A DNA stretch of 64,000 nt. It comes from Bacillota bacterium. GTDB taxonomy: Bacteria > Bacillota > Negativicutes > CTSoil-072. Each line of letters begins with the position of its first letter. The first letter of the stretch is position 1. A model generated the notes under the pieces. The model was not told the DNA's origin and searched no databases. It was given only the letters and a program-made list of their open reading frames with translations. A program made the translations under genes and the position numbers. Where the stretch lies: contig JAGFZV010000003.1 in assembly GCA_017889545.1 (NCBI GenBank), forward strand, positions 124,001 through 188,000, given 5' to 3'. Below, piece after piece: positions 33,214 to 41,437 of this stretch.

Positions 33214-33513
33214 CTACATAGCTTCTTCAACAGCGTAAACGCTGACTTGTCTGTCATCGCGCCCTTTGCGTTCAAAGGCAACCCGACCATTCACTTTCGC
33301 ATACAAGGTGTAGTCACTGCCGACCCCTACATTATGTCCGGGATGGAACCGTGTACCCCTTTGGCGAACAATGATGCTGCCACTGGTAACAAGCTGTCCA
33401 TCATGGGCTTTCGTTCCTAAACGTTGCGCCGCACTGTCACGGCCGTTTCGTGAACTTCCAACCCCTTTTTTATGAGCAAATAACTGTAAATCAAATGAAT
33501 TCAGTTGAAACAT
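33214..33513 (-). CDS. rpmA: 50S ribosomal protein L27 (with Prp-cleaved N-terminus)
   Basis: Start at the ATG at 33513, preceded by GGAGGTGAATTGC; 99 aa. The first residues [17 protein letters not shown] carry the Firmicute-specific extension ending LQLFA before the conserved HKKG; the Prp protease removes it. Core motifs '[19 protein letters not shown]' and '[15 protein letters not shown]' are typical. L27's mature N-terminus reaches the peptidyl-transferase centre. prp lies just upstream. Confidence 0.98.
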   Translation of the reverse strand: MFQLNSFDLQLFAHKKGVGSSRNGRDSAAQRLGTKAHDGQLVTSGSIIVRQRGTRFHPGHNVGVGSDYTLYAKVNGRVAFERKGRDDRQVSVYAVEEAM

Positions 33514-33520
33514 CTGCAAT

Positions 33521-33841
33521 TCACCTCCTGCTTTCCAAAATTCGTACATTTTGGGGATTTAACTTTACGATTTCCGTTAATCCCAATATCATCGTCTCTA
33601 ATATAGCCTGCGTCTGATCATCCGGTACACCAACAAGCTGAACAGCAAAATTGGCTCCGTTCTGTTGCAGTGTGATCTCCCGCTTCAAATAGCGTTCCAA
33701 GCCAAATACAGAAGTTTGTATCAGCGCCGATACCCCTGCGCAAACAATATCTTGTCCATGCGGAGCAGTATTGGCATGTCCTTCCACACGAAAACCTGCA
33801 ACTGCCTGTTTGTGATCGCGTTCAATCTTAATCGTAATCAT
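33521..33841 (-). CDS. prp: Ribosomal-processing cysteine protease Prp
   Basis: 106 aa. The catalytic pair is visible: His in '[24 protein letters not shown]' with Cys in the [10 protein letters not shown] segment. Prp (YsxB) trims the N-terminal extension of L27; the extension is present in the neighbouring rpmA, so enzyme and substrate are both intact. It sits between rplU and rpmA as in Bacillus and Staphylococcus. Confidence 0.96.
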   Translation of the reverse strand: MITIKIERDHKQAVAGFRVEGHANTAPHGQDIVCAGVSALIQTSVFGLERYLKREITLQQNGANFAVQLVGVPDDQTQAILETMILGLTEIVKLNPQNVRILESRR

Positions 33842-33849
33842 AATAAATC

Positions 33850-34161
33850 TTATGCTTCAATCTTTTCTATCGCTACTTTAGTATACTGTTGACGATGTCC
33901 TTGGCGTTTGCGATAGTTGGCTTTTGCTTTGTATTTAAAGACGCGGATTTTTTTGCCCTTAACTTGAGCAACTGCCTGCCCGGTCACTTTGGCTCCAGCC
34001 ACTAACGGTTTGCCAAACAAAACTTCGCCATCTTTTACCACAGTAAGAACTTCGTTAAATTCTACCGGATCGCCATCAGCGACTTCCAACTTTTCGATAA
34101 AAATAACATCGCCTTCGCTAACCCGATATTGTTTTCCACCAGTTTGAATAATTGCGTACAT
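33850..34161 (-). CDS. rplU: 50S ribosomal protein L21
   Basis: 103 aa with '[25 protein letters not shown]' and the C-terminal '[25 protein letters not shown]'. First gene of the rplU-prp-rpmA operon, behind a consensus promoter and an L21-type leader that should allow autoregulation. Confidence 0.99.
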   Translation of the reverse strand: MYAIIQTGGKQYRVSEGDVIFIEKLEVADGDPVEFNEVLTVVKDGEVLFGKPLVAGAKVTGQAVAQVKGKKIRVFKYKAKANYRKRQGHRQQYTKVAIEKIEA

Positions 34162-34260
34162 AAATGCACCCCCTTCAGTACAGACTCGCCGAATGTGGTA
34201 CCCGTAAACGGGTTTGCTGACCTCTCCGAGCGGTTTGGGTGTAGAAACAGTCGTCTACAG
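34162..34260 (-). promoter_or_regulatory. L21-type ribosomal leader RNA
   Basis: A leader of about 100 nt between the promoter and rplU. It contains the segments AAACCGCTCGGAGAGGTCAGC and AACCCGTTTACGGGTACC (an ACCCGT/ACGGGT hairpin), in line with the Firmicute L21 leader. L21 is thought to bind this RNA and repress its own operon. Assignment is from position and recalled sequence features, not a model search. Confidence 0.65.
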
Positions 34261-34266
34261 ATTAAA

Positions 34267-34295
34267 ATTGTAACACATGCACAATTGCTTGTCAA
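34267..34295 (-). promoter_or_regulatory. Promoter of the rplU operon
   Basis: TTGACA (34290-34295), 17-base spacer, TACAAT (34267-34272): a near-consensus sigma-A promoter just beyond the RNase G stop. Confidence 0.85.
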
Positions 34296-34299
34296 TCCT

Positions 34300-35739
34300 T
34301 CATCCTTTAGAGCGCAAAATAGTGAACACTTCCGGCTGCAAGTCTGTCCGGAATTCAAGCTGAAGTGATAAGGATAAATCCCGTTCTGCATTTGACAGCC
34401 ACTCCGGCGACAACGCTGAAGTCAACCGGCTGGGCGCTTGAAGCAGGAAACTTCCGGAAGTTCGCTGCCCGGCGGCAATCCTTCGCAATTGCCGATTAAT
34501 CCGGATCACCATCGTTTCCGGCGATAATAACCTTCCACGCCCTTCACAGAAACTGCAGGCCTCATACATTGTTGTATCCATATCCTGACGTACTTTTTTG
34601 CGTGTCATTTCAACAAGACCCAAAGCGGTAAATCCATAAACGTTGGTCCTGGTCCGGTCTTTATGCAGGTGTTCTTCAAGCAAGCTGAGAATAGCTTGCC
34701 GGTGTTCTTCCTGATTCATGTCAATAAAATCAATTAGGATCATACCGCCAATATCACGCAGCCGGATTTGTCTGGCAATTTCTTTGGCAGCTTCGCAATT
34801 GGTCTGGAAGACTGTTGTCGCCAAATTGGTATTGCCGACAAATTTACCGGTATTCACATCAATCACTGTCAACGCTTCCGTGCGGTCAATGACAAGATAA
34901 CCACCACAATTCAACCTGACTTCACGTTGGCGAAGATCCTCTAATTGTATTTCAACGCCATAATGGACAAAAACATCTTTATCGCTCTGATATAAGTGTA
35001 TGCGGGAGAACAAGTCCGGATCAGAAATTTTCACCAAATCACGTACACGGTTGTATGCTTCTTGCTGATCGATGATAAATTCATCGACGCTGTCATCAAA
35101 AGTATCCCGTACCAAACGTATAATCAAATCTACATCCCGGTAAAGCAGGATTGGCGCAGAGGACCTTTTCGCCCGTGCAACCAAAGCTGCCGAAAGGTTG
35201 TACAAGTAATTTACGTCTTTGCGCAAGTCATCAACCGTTTTGCCTTCCGCCACAGTCCGAACGATCAACCCCATCCCCGCAGGACAAATCTCTTGCGCTG
35301 CAAGTTGCAAACGCTCCCGCTCTTCTTCCGTTTCAATCCGGCGGGAAACGCCAATATGATTGGCCGTTGGCATCAGAACCAGATACCGTCCGGGCAAATT
35401 CCATTCCGTAACCACACGGGGCCCTTTGGCCCCAATCGCGTCTTTGCTCACTTGAACGATGATTTCCTGTCCTTCGGTTAATGGAACCCCAGGATCCGTC
35501 AATCCGCCAATATACGGATATGTTTTTCCGATATACAAAAAAGCGTTTTTCTCTCTGCCAATATCTACAAAAGCGGCTTGCATGCCGGGAAGCATATTCT
35601 TTATCCTTCCCTTGTATATATTACCTGCTGTCTGGGTGCTCGTACAGCGTTCCATTGCCGTTTCGATCAATACGCCGTTTTCCAGCTGCGCCATACGTGT
35701 TTCTTCCAGGCCGATAGAAGTAATAATCGTTTTGGTCAT
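34300..35739 (-). CDS. rng: Ribonuclease G/E family endonuclease
   Basis: Start at the ATG at 35739, which overlaps the stop of the upstream gene (ATGA); 479 aa. S1 domain 'AGNIYKGRIKNMLPGMQAAFVDIGREKNAFL' (about 36-90), catalytic region with 'ALTVIDVNTGKF' and 'GGMILIDFIDM' (the two Mg-binding Asp), and the zinc-link 'CSFCEGRG' near 400. It cleaves single-stranded RNA in rRNA processing and mRNA decay. No long E. coli-type C-terminal scaffold, so it is a short RNase G/E form. Confidence 0.95.
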   Translation of the reverse strand: MTKTIITSIGLEETRMAQLENGVLIETAMERCTSTQTAGNIYKGRIKNMLPGMQAAFVDIGREKNAFLYIGKTYPYIGGLTDPGVPLTEGQEIIVQVSKDAIGAKGPRVVTEWNLPGRYLVLMPTANHIGVSRRIETEEERERLQLAAQEICPAGMGLIVRTVAEGKTVDDLRKDVNYLYNLSAALVARAKRSSAPILLYRDVDLIIRLVRDTFDDSVDEFIIDQQEAYNRVRDLVKISDPDLFSRIHLYQSDKDVFVHYGVEIQLEDLRQREVRLNCGGYLVIDRTEALTVIDVNTGKFVGNTNLATTVFQTNCEAAKEIARQIRLRDIGGMILIDFIDMNQEEHRQAILSLLEEHLHKDRTRTNVYGFTALGLVEMTRKKVRQDMDTTMYEACSFCEGRGRLLSPETMVIRINRQLRRIAAGQRTSGSFLLQAPSRLTSALSPEWLSNAERDLSLSLQLEFRTDLQPEVFTILRSKG

Positions 35740-36443
35740 GGCTGTTCCAACGCCAATGGCGATACCTGTTTTCCATCGGCAGCAGCCCAAAGGGCCGTGC
35801 GGTGGATCAGGGCCGTCTGCGATTGAACCGGAAAACCAAAGTCGCTAACCAGGACATCCAAAATTTCGGACGGTTTCACACTGCCGCCGGAAGTCATTTT
35901 GATCGACAGGCTTAATTGGACGGTTTGCGGCGTATTTTCCATCTCCAGCGGATGCGCAATATATTGTTTGAGATCGATAAAGCGTTTTCCTTTTGGCGAA
36001 TGCCGGACATACACTACTTTTTCCATTTCTGCAAAACGCGTCAAACTCATTTGTGCGTCAGCCACCGAAAAAGCACCCGTAACAGGGATCATAATTTGAT
36101 AATCGGTCTGATCTACTACCGCCATCAGCGCCGCAGCCCGTTCGTCTACATAGCCAGCCTCCCGCACTTGTATTCCAGGCGGCAACACGGCGTTCAAACG
36201 CGCAATTACCTCACTTGGCTCAATCTGCTCTTCCATGTCAAGGTCCATATACTCTGCGTCACTAGTCACGCCTACTGCCAATGCAGACGCAAATGCAACC
36301 TTCATATGCGGATTGAAACCCTCGGAATAAGCAGCCGGTAATTTGGCTCGCCGAACTGCTCGGGTGATCGCGCGCACATAATCCAAATGGGAAATAAAAC
36401 GCAATTCTTCACCTTTGGTGATCTTTAATCGCAATTTACTCAT
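35736..36443 (-). CDS. TIGR03936 family radical-SAM-associated protein (DUF2344)
   Basis: Start at the ATG at 36443, overlapping the radical-SAM gene stop by 8 bp; 235 aa. 'LRLKITKGEELRFISHLDYVRAITRAVRRAKLPAAYSEGFNPHMKVAFASALAVGVTSDAEYMDLDM' is the DUF2344 hallmark. It is almost always found fused or adjacent to the TIGR03960 radical-SAM protein and before RNase G, exactly as here. Function unknown; a role in RNA modification or ribosome maturation is suspected from context. Confidence 0.93.
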   Translation of the reverse strand: MSKLRLKITKGEELRFISHLDYVRAITRAVRRAKLPAAYSEGFNPHMKVAFASALAVGVTSDAEYMDLDMEEQIEPSEVIARLNAVLPPGIQVREAGYVDERAAALMAVVDQTDYQIMIPVTGAFSVADAQMSLTRFAEMEKVVYVRHSPKGKRFIDLKQYIAHPLEMENTPQTVQLSLSIKMTSGGSVKPSEILDVLVSDFGFPVQSQTALIHRTALWAAADGKQVSPLALEQP

Positions 36444-38295
36444 GTTCCGCGTTCCCCCAATCAACAATCTTTGTTCCCAAAGTTGGACAAACGCCACAGG
36501 CACTGCAGCTTCCTCGCCGACAATCAGGCGTGCACTCTGCGGACAATGCGCAGTGGTATTCACGGATGAGAAAATCCTTATCTTCCCCGGCGCTTAAATG
36601 ATCCCACGGCAAAACTTCATTCAATTCCCGGTTCCGGCTGGCGTAAAATGCAGGATCAAGGCCAACTTCCCGAAATGCCTGCTCCCATACGTCATGTTTG
36701 TAGTGTTCCGACCAGCCGTCAAATTTCGCTCCGTTGCGCCAAGCCGTTAGGATAACATTTCCCAGACGACGGTCGCCGCGCGAAAAGACCCCTTCAATCA
36801 TACTGACCGGGGCATCATGCCAATTCAGCGTAATGCTGCGGTCACGGATTGAAGAACGCAGCAGCTTTTGTCGCCGTTCCATCTCTGCCAAAGATATTTG
36901 TCCATACCACTGAAACGGGGTATGGGGTTTCGGTACGAAGGAAGCTACGCTGATAGTGATTTTGATATCCCGGCGGCCGGTGATCTGCATGTATAATTTT
37001 TTTACGGAGTAGGCTAACTCCGCAATTCCTTGGATATCCTCATCGGTCTCCGTGGGCAATCCGATCATGAAATACAGTTTTACTGCCGACCAACCGGCCC
37101 GAAACGCCGCGCCGACAGCATCTTCCAAATTTTGTTCCGTCACGCCTTTGTTGATGACATCCCGCAGACGTTGCGTACCCGCTTCCGGTGCAAATGTCAG
37201 ACCGCTTTTGCGAACCTTCTGAAGTTCTTGGGCGAGTTGAATGCAAAAACTATCTATTCGCAGCGAAGGCAGCGAAACACTGACATGCTGATCTTTGTAA
37301 CGTTCGCTCAAAGCAGAAACAAGCTCGCGCAGCCGCGAATAATCCGCAGAGCTCAATGATACCAGCGACATTTCATTGTAACCGGTATGATCAACCAGTT
37401 CCTGAGCTTGCTTCAGCAAGGTTTCCAAGCGGCGTTCGCGAACCGGACGATAAATAATCCCGGCCTGGCAAAACCGGCAGCCGCGGGTACAGCCACGGAA
37501 TAGTTCCAGCATGATGCGATCATGCACGATTTCCAGATAAGGCAATACCGGTTTTGTCGGAAAAGCCACTTGATCCAAGTCTTCAATAATTCGCTTGTAA
37601 ATTACCGGTGAGGCTTCAGGGCAAGTCGGAGTTACCTGTTGTACAGTTCCATCCGTTTTGTAAGTCACTCGATAAAATGATGGAACATAAACGCTTGGAA
37701 TAAGCGCTGCCATCTTTAACAACCCCTGGCGTCCGTCCGGACGGCCGGCTTCTTTCCACGCCGCAACCGCCTGCGATACTTCCACAATCGTCTCTTCCGC
37801 CTCACCAAGAATCAAAAAGTCGAGAAACTCGGCCATCGGCTCCGGGTTATAAGCACAAGGCCCGCCGGCAACCACAAAAGGATGAGATAGGTCTCTGTCG
37901 GAAGTGAGCAGAGGTATGCCGGAAAGATCGAGCATATTCAAGATATTCGTATAACTTAATTCATACTGCAGTGTAAATCCCAGCAGATCGAGTTCTTTAA
38001 TCGGGCGAGAACTCTCCAGCGCGAAGAGTGGGATTTTACGTTCACGCATCGCCGCTTCCATATCCACCCAAGGAGCGTAAACCCGTTCTGCGGCAATATC
38101 AGGCTGCCGGTTTAAGGCCTCATATAAAATTTTCAGCCCAAGATTCGACATACCCACTTCGTACACATCGGGCATCGCCAGGGCAAAATTGACCTTCACC
38201 TGAGAAGGGTCTTTGATCACGCTGTTCAATTCATTGCCGGTATAGCGGGCAGGTTTCAGCACCTGTCGCAGTATGTCAGGATAACGATTGATCAT
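36436..38295 (-). CDS. TIGR03960 family B12-binding-type radical SAM protein
   Basis: Start at the ATG at 38295 with GGAGGCATTT upstream; 619 aa. N-terminal B12-binding-like domain ('VNFALAMPDVYEVGMSNLGLKILY'), then radical-SAM core with 'LFRGCTRGCRFCQAG' (CxxxCxxC cluster) near 290 and 'GLTFAPEAGTQRLRDVINKG'. A second Cys-rich region near the C-terminus ('CTPDCRRGSCSACGVCP') may bind a further cluster. Reaction unknown. Coupled to the DUF2344 gene. Confidence 0.94.
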   Translation of the reverse strand: MINRYPDILRQVLKPARYTGNELNSVIKDPSQVKVNFALAMPDVYEVGMSNLGLKILYEALNRQPDIAAERVYAPWVDMEAAMRERKIPLFALESSRPIKELDLLGFTLQYELSYTNILNMLDLSGIPLLTSDRDLSHPFVVAGGPCAYNPEPMAEFLDFLILGEAEETIVEVSQAVAAWKEAGRPDGRQGLLKMAALIPSVYVPSFYRVTYKTDGTVQQVTPTCPEASPVIYKRIIEDLDQVAFPTKPVLPYLEIVHDRIMLELFRGCTRGCRFCQAGIIYRPVRERRLETLLKQAQELVDHTGYNEMSLVSLSSADYSRLRELVSALSERYKDQHVSVSLPSLRIDSFCIQLAQELQKVRKSGLTFAPEAGTQRLRDVINKGVTEQNLEDAVGAAFRAGWSAVKLYFMIGLPTETDEDIQGIAELAYSVKKLYMQITGRRDIKITISVASFVPKPHTPFQWYGQISLAEMERRQKLLRSSIRDRSITLNWHDAPVSMIEGVFSRGDRRLGNVILTAWRNGAKFDGWSEHYKHDVWEQAFREVGLDPAFYASRNRELNEVLPWDHLSAGEDKDFLIREYHCALSAECTPDCRRGSCSACGVCPTLGTKIVDWGNAEHE

Positions 38296-38329
38296 AAATG
38301 CCTCCATTTTTTTGTATTCCATACCTATT

Positions 38330-38362
38330 CAGTAAGAAGCCCCGGCTAGAAAGAGCCAGGGC
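38330..38362 (-). terminator. Probable terminator after rodA
   Basis: GCCCTGGCT/AGCCGGGGC stem with a 6-nt loop on the minus strand, one G-T pair, followed by TTCTTACTG. The T-tract is poor. Confidence 0.6.
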
Positions 38363-38367
38363 AATCG

Positions 38368-39474
38368 CTAAAACATAATTTTTTGCCGTCGCATGTAAAT
38401 ATTAAGCAGAATGCCAATACTCATCATATTCGTCGTCAGTGCACTCACACCATAACTCATTAGTGGCAAAGGGATCCCGGTAACCGGCATAATTCCGGTT
38501 GTCATTCCAACATTCACCAACACATGGAAAGTGAGCATCGACGTAATGCCTGTCGCCAGCAGCGTCCCAAAATTATCTTTGGCTGCATCAGCGATTTTTA
38601 CGCCCCGGTATAACAAAATCAAATACAGAAGCAACACCACAAAAGCCCCGGCAAACCCCAATTCTTCTCCGATCACAGCAAAAATAAAGTCTGTGTGATT
38701 TTCCGGCAAAAAATTGAGCTGGCTTTGCGTTCCCGCAAACAAGCCTTTGCCGAACAGCATCCCGGACCCGATTGCGATTTTCGACTGGATGATATGATAT
38801 CCTGACCCGAGGGGATCTACGTTAGGGTCAATAAAAACGGTGAGCCGCTGCTTCTGATAATCTTTGAGAAAATGCCAAAATACGGGCATGATCGCCAAAC
38901 CAGCGCCAAAAATCATCATCAGGTGTTTTGTGCGAATCCCTGCAATATAAATCATACCAAACATAATAGCCAGAAAAACAAGAGAAGTTCCAAGATCCGG
39001 CTGTTTCAAAACCAGCAGAAAAGGAATGCCGACAAACAAGAAAATAGGGATGATATCCCGCCAAGTATCCAGATGGCTGGATTTTTTGTCCAAAAGATAA
39101 GCCAACGCAATAATCATAATTAACTTGGAAAATTCTGAAGGTTGGAGACTAATCGGTCCAAGCTGTATCCATCGTTGTGCGCCCAGAGCAGATTGTCCGA
39201 CGAACATAACCGCCAGCAGCATCACCACATTAATAATATACAACGGCCCCGCAAATCTTTCCAGAGTTTTGTAGTCAAAATTCAACATCGCCGCAATAAT
39301 CAACAGATTAATAACAGCGAACAAGCCCTGCCGCTGCACATACAAATACCGATTTTCACTCGATAAATTCGCATGCGTCGCACTGGCGATCACCACAAGA
39401 CTGATTAAAATCAAGAGCACTGTAACGCCGATTAAGACGACGTCAAGATTTTTCAATAAACGCCGGTTCAGCAT
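38368..39474 (-). CDS. rodA: Rod-shape SEDS glycosyltransferase RodA
   Basis: Likely start at the ATG at 39474; 368 aa. Ten membrane helices with 'RWIQLGPISLQPSEFSKL', 'FLFVGIPFLLVLKQPDLGTSLVFLA' and C-terminal 'GIPLPLMSYGVSALTTNMMSIGILLNI', the SEDS motifs; the Asp in the large loop ('TDFIFAVIGEELGF') is typical of the active-site region. It polymerises lateral-wall peptidoglycan with PBP2. It closes the mre-mrdA-min cluster in this window. Confidence 0.95.
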   Translation of the reverse strand: MLNRRLLKNLDVVLIGVTVLLILISLVVIASATHANLSSENRYLYVQRQGLFAVINLLIIAAMLNFDYKTLERFAGPLYIINVVMLLAVMFVGQSALGAQRWIQLGPISLQPSEFSKLIMIIALAYLLDKKSSHLDTWRDIIPIFLFVGIPFLLVLKQPDLGTSLVFLAIMFGMIYIAGIRTKHLMMIFGAGLAIMPVFWHFLKDYQKQRLTVFIDPNVDPLGSGYHIIQSKIAIGSGMLFGKGLFAGTQSQLNFLPENHTDFIFAVIGEELGFAGAFVVLLLYLILLYRGVKIADAAKDNFGTLLATGITSMLTFHVLVNVGMTTGIMPVTGIPLPLMSYGVSALTTNMMSIGILLNIYMRRQKIMF

Positions 39475-39588
39475 CTTCTCAACCCACTTACCTTCCATTC
39501 CTGAGCATTAAAACATACTGCAGCATTGTCTGCACTCTGTATATTATAATGGTATTTTTCACCGGCGTCCAGTCAAGCAAGCGAGCAC

Positions 39589-39870
39589 TTACTTCATCGC
39601 CATCGGTCCCCTTTTCATACGGTTCACGGGAATGTTGGCAACCAGAGCGACGGACGATTTGGAAGTTGTTAGATTGACTTCCATGTCCCGCTCATTAATT
39701 TCCATGTAATTTGAAATGACTTTAATCATGTCGTCTTTCAACGTTTCCATGAATTGAGGAGAAACATTCACGCGGTCATGAACCAAAACCAATCGTAGTC
39801 TTTCTTTTGCAATATTTTTAGAACCGGAAGATTCTTTGCCGAATAATTTCATAATCAAGTCAAGCATCAT
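39589..39870 (-). CDS. minE: Cell division topological factor MinE
   Basis: 93 aa from the ATG at 39870 (GGAAGG upstream). The amphipathic N-terminus 'MLDLIMKLFGKESSGSKNIAKERLRLVLVHDR' is the membrane-targeting and MinD-contact region; the rest is the dimerising beta-alpha fold. It stimulates MinD ATPase to drive pole-to-pole oscillation, found in diderms and some Firmicutes. Confidence 0.95.
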   Translation of the reverse strand: MMLDLIMKLFGKESSGSKNIAKERLRLVLVHDRVNVSPQFMETLKDDMIKVISNYMEINERDMEVNLTTSKSSVALVANIPVNRMKRGPMAMK

Positions 39871-39880
39871 AGTCACCTTC

Positions 39881-40672
39881 CTATAATTTTAAAAATTTCT
39901 TCACTTTGCTCAGAAAGCTGGTGCGAACTTCCATCGACATCAGTGGTACATTTTCGCCGCATAGGCGCCTAACAATATTTTTATAAGCCGTACTAGCCAG
40001 AGAACTGGGATGCGTGACCGCAGGCTCTCCGCGGTTTGTGGAAATGACAATATACTCATCTTCCGGAATAACGCCCAATAGGTCGATCGCCAAGATATCG
40101 ATAATATCATCTATATCCATCATATCGCCTTTTTTTACCATGTGCGGACGGATCCGGTTAATGATCAATTTGGGGTTCGATTTCCCCTCGGATTCCAATA
40201 AGCCGATAATACGGTCTGCATCGCGGACTGCGGACACCTCCGGAGTCGTAACGATGATTGCTTCGGTAGCCCCGGCAATGGCGTTGCGAAATCCTTGTTC
40301 AATGCCGGCCGGACAGTCAATGATCACATAATCAAAATCACGGGCTAATTCTTCGCATAACTTTTTCATCTGCTCCGGGTTCACCGCATTTTTATCCCGC
40401 GTTTGCGCAGCCGGCAACAGATAGAGAGTTTCATACCGCTTATCACGGATCAAGGCTTGCTTCAAGCGGCAATTGCCTTCCACTACATCCACTAAATCGT
40501 ATACAATCCGGTTTTCCAGCCCCATCACGACATCCAGGTTCCGTAAACCGATATCGGCGTCAATCAACGCAACTTTTTTGCCTGTCAAGGCAAAACCTGT
40601 CCCCAGGTTGGCCGCAGTCGTAGTTTTACCTACACCGCCCTTACCCGAAGTAATTACCAATACCTCTCCCAT
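39881..40672 (-). CDS. minD: Septum-site determining ATPase MinD
   Basis: 263 aa. Deviant Walker A 'SGKGGVGKTT' (about 9-18), 'LIDADIGLRNLDVVMGLENR', Walker B 'YVIIDCPAG', and a C-terminal amphipathic helix 'SFLSKVKKFLKL' for membrane binding. Binds ATP and membrane and recruits MinC and MinE. 15 bp after minC, 10 bp before minE. Confidence 0.98.
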   Translation of the reverse strand: MGEVLVITSGKGGVGKTTTAANLGTGFALTGKKVALIDADIGLRNLDVVMGLENRIVYDLVDVVEGNCRLKQALIRDKRYETLYLLPAAQTRDKNAVNPEQMKKLCEELARDFDYVIIDCPAGIEQGFRNAIAGATEAIIVTTPEVSAVRDADRIIGLLESEGKSNPKLIINRIRPHMVKKGDMMDIDDIIDILAIDLLGVIPEDEYIVISTNRGEPAVTHPSSLASTAYKNIVRRLCGENVPLMSMEVRTSFLSKVKKFLKL

Positions 40673-40687
40673 ATGTTGTAATCCTCC

Positions 40688-41338
40688 TCAATTTTCCAAT
40701 GGCTGTTCTGCTGGTTCGATCATTACTATTCCATCAACAATACGGGCGATTTCCGGATGCTCAGGATCATTCAACTGGTCCGGTGAACGGGAAATAACAT
40801 CGGCAATCCGCAATTGGCTGGCCAATAGTCTGTCCGCTTTAATGGTGGCACGCCGATTGCCATGTGCGCCGGCATGCGCCATCCCCCGGCACGCGCCCAA
40901 AACAATAATATCACCACCGGCAATAATTTCCGCGCCGGGGTTCACATCCCCGAACACAACAACAGAATAATCGGAAACTACTTTTTGTCCGCCTCGCAGC
41001 GTCTTTTCAATGATTAATGTTTGCGGAGCTCCAACATCGTCTTCTGCTTGATCTGCTTGAATTGTCAGTTGTTCTGGTACAGGTGCTTGTGCCGCACCAT
41101 CGACAGACTCCCATAACAAACCATATTCGGAAAAAACAGCAGTAAGCTGCGCTTGTTCTTCCTGGGTTAACCGTTGCTTGGCCATCGGCACCTGAATCAT
41201 ATTGCCAACACCAAAAAAATCAGCAGCCACAACCAGTTTTGTCCGAATTTGGTGTAACACTTCGCTAAAATCGATATTGTCTGAGAAAATCAGTTGTAAA
41301 TTTCCCCGAACTCCCTTAAACATGATTTCTTGTCGCAT
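40688..41338 (-). CDS. minC: Septum-site determining protein MinC
   Basis: Start at the ATG at 41338 (AGGAGAATAATC upstream); 216 aa. N-terminal FtsZ-binding domain and a C-terminal right-handed beta helix with 'GQKVVSDYSVVVFGDVNPGAEIIAGGDIIVLGACRGMAHAGAHGN', which binds MinD. Inhibits FtsZ assembly away from mid-cell. Confidence 0.96.
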   Translation of the reverse strand: MRQEIMFKGVRGNLQLIFSDNIDFSEVLHQIRTKLVVAADFFGVGNMIQVPMAKQRLTQEEQAQLTAVFSEYGLLWESVDGAAQAPVPEQLTIQADQAEDDVGAPQTLIIEKTLRGGQKVVSDYSVVVFGDVNPGAEIIAGGDIIVLGACRGMAHAGAHGNRRATIKADRLLASQLRIADVISRSPDQLNDPEHPEIARIVDGIVMIEPAEQPLEN

Positions 41339-41437
41339 GATTATTCTCCTGAATGCACTGCAGCGATAGAACGCATCCATCGGACTGCATGCATAAACCT
41401 AATTCTTAAACAAAGATCAAGAACTGCCGTATTTTCA

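Noticed and set aside
39499-39588. Promoter for rodA (TTGACT ... TATAAT)
   Set aside because: The hexamers are 22 bases apart, outside the working range, so it is not listed.
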